From Gemmatimonadaceae bacterium (GTDB lineage: Bacteria > Gemmatimonadota > Gemmatimonadetes > Gemmatimonadales > Gemmatimonadaceae): a DNA stretch of 6,613 nucleotides. The position numbers and the translations under genes are program-made. The notes beneath the pieces were generated by a model, which searched no databases, had not been told where the DNA came from, and was given only the letters and a program-made list of their open reading frames with translations. This document shows, in pieces, positions 4,952 through 6,613 of the stretch. Numbering within the stretch: position 1 is the stretch's first letter; each line of letters starts with the position of its first letter. The DNA is taken from positions 1 to 6,613 of the forward strand of contig JADGGM010000179.1 of NCBI GenBank assembly GCA_019689955.1, in the 5' to 3' direction.

Positions 4952-6583
4952 TCAGGCGGCGCGGATCCGCCGGACGATGAGGGGGATGTACTTGTGGACG
5001 AGGAGCGGTATGTACTTGTGGATCACGACGGGGCCGTACTTGAAGATGGCGCCGAGCCCCACGTCGGCGGCGACGAGGGCGATGCTCATGAACGCCACGT
5101 TGATCACCATCATGACGGCGAACGCCAGGAGTGACGCGGCGATGGCGATCGCGAACAGGGGGGCGAGGAGGAGCCAGAGCACGCCGAGCGCCCATCGCCC
5201 CCTGGCCGGCGCCACGCGGGCCGCGCGGAGCTTGGCGCCCTGCGCCGCGAGACGTTTGAGCCGCTTGGTCGTAGAGGGCTGGAAGCTCGAGAAGAGGCTC
5301 GGCCCCCCGCTGCCGCGCCACGTGGTGAAGAGGAAGGAGACGCCGTCGCCGCCGGTGACCGTGACGTCGGCCTGCGCGAGCCGCTCGAGCGCGGAGGCGA
5401 GCGCATCGGGGTCGCGGGTGAGCTGAACGGCCGACGCGTCGGCGAGGCGGCGCCTGGCGCGCCAGAGCGCGGCGAACGCGGGCCCGAAGATGTACCCCGA
5501 GGCCATCCCGATCGCGAGCTGCGCGGTGACGGCGGGGATCTCGATGCACATCCCGCGCACGAGGGCGACGAACCCGGAGCTGCGCCGCGCCGGGGGCGCG
5601 AGCTCGGCGTCGGCGCTCCCGGCGGTGACGCGCTCGAGGAGATCGGTGAGCGCCCCCGCTTCCTGCACCTCGTCGTCGCTCCCGCGCCGCAGCACGGCGA
5701 GCCGCATGAGGCGCCAGACCACGCGGCGCGCCGCGGGGGCGAGCGCGGAGTCGAGCACGATGTCGACGAGCCCGAAGGCGCGGTACACGGAGAGGAGGTG
5801 GTTCGCGATCCGCAGGTCGCCGTTCCCCACCGAGCCGATGAGGTGTCCGATCACCGCCTGCGTCTGCCGGCGGTCGAGCGTATCGAGGAGTCCGCGCGTC
5901 ACGACGATCACGTCGTCGCGCTGCGACGTGCCGACGGCCGCAGCGTTCGCCACGCGCGTGTCGATGAGCATGAGGCGCGGCGGCTGCACGCCGGCGGCGA
6001 TCGCCATCTCCTCGACGAGGTTCACGAGCTGGTGCTCCTCGATGTCGTTCGGGCGCGGCGGGCGCGCGCCGAGGCGGAGGAGCGTCCCGCCGACCCCCGT
6101 GCTGCGGAAGACCAGGCGCACGACGAGCCAGAGCCAGATCGTCACCAGCGCGCCCGGCACGACGAGCACGAGCATCGCCGGGAGGGTCGCCGGAAGCCCC
6201 GCGACCGATTTCGTCGACACGATGCGGCCGACGGCGTGCGGGAAGAGGTACGCGACGTCGTGCAGGCGCTGCATCGTGGCGGGGGGGAGCGGGCGGATGG
6301 CGTTCGTCACGTGCCCCACCAGGAGCACGAACGCGTAGAGGTACGGGGTGACGATGATGCTCACCGGGATCCCCGTCACCACCACGGCGATCGCGCCGAG
6401 CACCGCGAAGCGCCAGCTCTGGCGCCGATTGCGGCGCTGCTCCTCGAAGAAGGTGACGCGGTCGACCGGCCCCGGAGTGGGGGCGTAGGCGCTCGCCGCA
6501 CCGGGGCGCGCCGACGGCGAAAGCGCGCCGCCAGGCGCGATCGGTCCCGGGGGGACCGGCCCGGGGCGGCTGGGGGTGACCAT
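4952..6583 (-). CDS. Membrane M48-family peptidase homologue, probably catalytically inactive
   Basis: A 543-residue multi-pass membrane protein related to HtpX/Ste24-type M48 peptidases. After a Pro/Gly/Ala-rich N-terminus (1-40) come hydrophobic segments at about 58-90 and 131-160. The M48 core runs from IEEHQLVNLVEEMAIAAGV (181-199) through ANAAAVGTS (212-220) and VIVVTRGLLDTL (225-236) to QAVIGHLIGSVGNGD (242-256). Another hydrophobic region lies at 350-373, then LADASAVQLTRDPDALASAL (380-399), hydrophobic segments at 464-510, and a C-terminal repeat. In active M48 enzymes the metal site is HEXXH plus a later Glu in a REYxAD-like motif. Here HLIGS (247-251) replaces HEIGH, and the aligned distal Glu position is R378, so the catalytic Glu and two of three zinc ligands are lost while the surrounding fold is kept. 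A scaffold or regulatory role is likely (inference). The ATG at 6583 has AGAGG 4 bases upstream. Its promoter lies outside the window, and a separate 139-base gap divides it from the exporter operon. Confidence 0.85.
   Translation of the reverse strand: MVTPSRPGPVPPGPIAPGGALSPSARPGAASAYAPTPGPVDRVTFFEEQRRNRRQSWRFAVLGAIAVVVTGIPVSIIVTPYLYAFVLLVGHVTNAIRPLPPATMQRLHDVAYLFPHAVGRIVSTKSVAGLPATLPAMLVLVVPGALVTIWLWLVVRLVFRSTGVGGTLLRLGARPPRPNDIEEHQLVNLVEEMAIAAGVQPPRLMLIDTRVANAAAVGTSQRDDVIVVTRGLLDTLDRRQTQAVIGHLIGSVGNGDLRIANHLLSVYRAFGLVDIVLDSALAPAARRVVWRLMRLAVLRRGSDDEVQEAGALTDLLERVTAGSADAELAPPARRSSGFVALVRGMCIEIPAVTAQLAIGMASGYIFGPAFAALWRARRRLADASAVQLTRDPDALASALERLAQADVTVTGGDGVSFLFTTWRGSGGPSLFSSFQPSTTKRLKRLAAQGAKLRAARVAPARGRWALGVLWLLLAPLFAIAIAASLLAFAVMMVINVAFMSIALVAADVGLGAIFKYGPVVIHKYIPLLVHKYIPLIVRRIRAA
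4973..5044 (-). repeat. Three-copy 24-bp tandem repeat at the 3' end of the M48-like gene
   Basis: The gene's end encodes three successive 8-residue units, FKYGPVVI, HKYIPLLV and HKYIPLIV (residues 514-537). At DNA level the plus-strand core TGTACTTGTGGA starts at 4987 and again at 5011, with a diverged copy (CGTACTTGAAGA) at 5035, an exact 24-base period. The most upstream unit in the protein is the most diverged. The units alternate basic/aromatic and hydrophobic residues, suggesting a membrane-surface or amphipathic element. Confidence 0.75.
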
Positions 6584-6613
6584 GGCGCCTCTACGTTACG
6601 CGCTTCGCCCTCG

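Noticed and set aside
5490..6338. 282-codon plus-strand frame opposite the M48-like gene
   Set aside because: It is Ser/Thr/Arg-rich with no recognisable domain; the minus-strand frame has clear M48 homology and membrane segments.

Overview
The window is GC-rich chromosomal DNA in which nearly every frame is open, with codons strongly biased to G/C at third positions. The only AT-rich patches are the first 84 bases and a short stretch near 4848-4861. The gene content (a LysR-type regulator, a small exported protein whose signal peptide ends in LHAQ, an MsbA-like ABC exporter, a stand-alone SET/post-SET protein, and a large membrane M48 homologue) suits a free-living, high-GC, Gram-negative-type bacterium. 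Gemmatimonadota is my best guess, a myxobacterium-like organism a second choice. This is inference from gene style only; there is no rRNA or other phylogenetic marker. I see no tRNA, rRNA, CRISPR array, insertion sequence or phage gene.

Left part, plus strand: an AT-rich control region (1-84) carries a near-textbook LysR-type operator (T-N11-A inside a 19-bp interrupted palindrome) directly before a complete LysR-family regulator (85-969). A 212-base gap follows, holding a 15-bp palindrome, a strong GC hairpin, a weak candidate promoter and a 12-bp tandem duplication. Next comes a short gene for a secreted protein of unknown function (1182-1565), with a good Shine-Dalgarno sequence. It runs into the next gene tail to tail with only 6 bases between them.

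Middle, minus strand: three genes form a tightly packed operon read from 4812 down to 1572. They encode an ABC exporter half-transporter with fused membrane and ATPase domains, a SET-domain protein-lysine methyltransferase with a post-SET zinc motif and a histone-H1-like Lys/Arg tail, and a class I SAM-dependent methyltransferase. Both junctions are 4-base start/stop overlaps (GTGA and ATGA), which argues for translational coupling. A candidate -10 element and an inverted repeat lie in the 139-base gap upstream of the exporter.

Right part, minus strand: 6583-4952 encodes a 543-residue membrane protein with clear M48 (HtpX/Ste24-like) peptidase homology. All the metal-site positions except the first histidine are changed (HEXXH reads HLIGS, and the distal glutamate reads Arg), so it looks like a pseudopeptidase. 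Its C-terminus ends in three 8-residue repeats encoded by a 24-bp tandem repeat.

The two points most worth attention are the apparently catalytically dead M48 protein and the eukaryote-like SET protein with a basic tail, translationally coupled to an exporter and a second methyltransferase.
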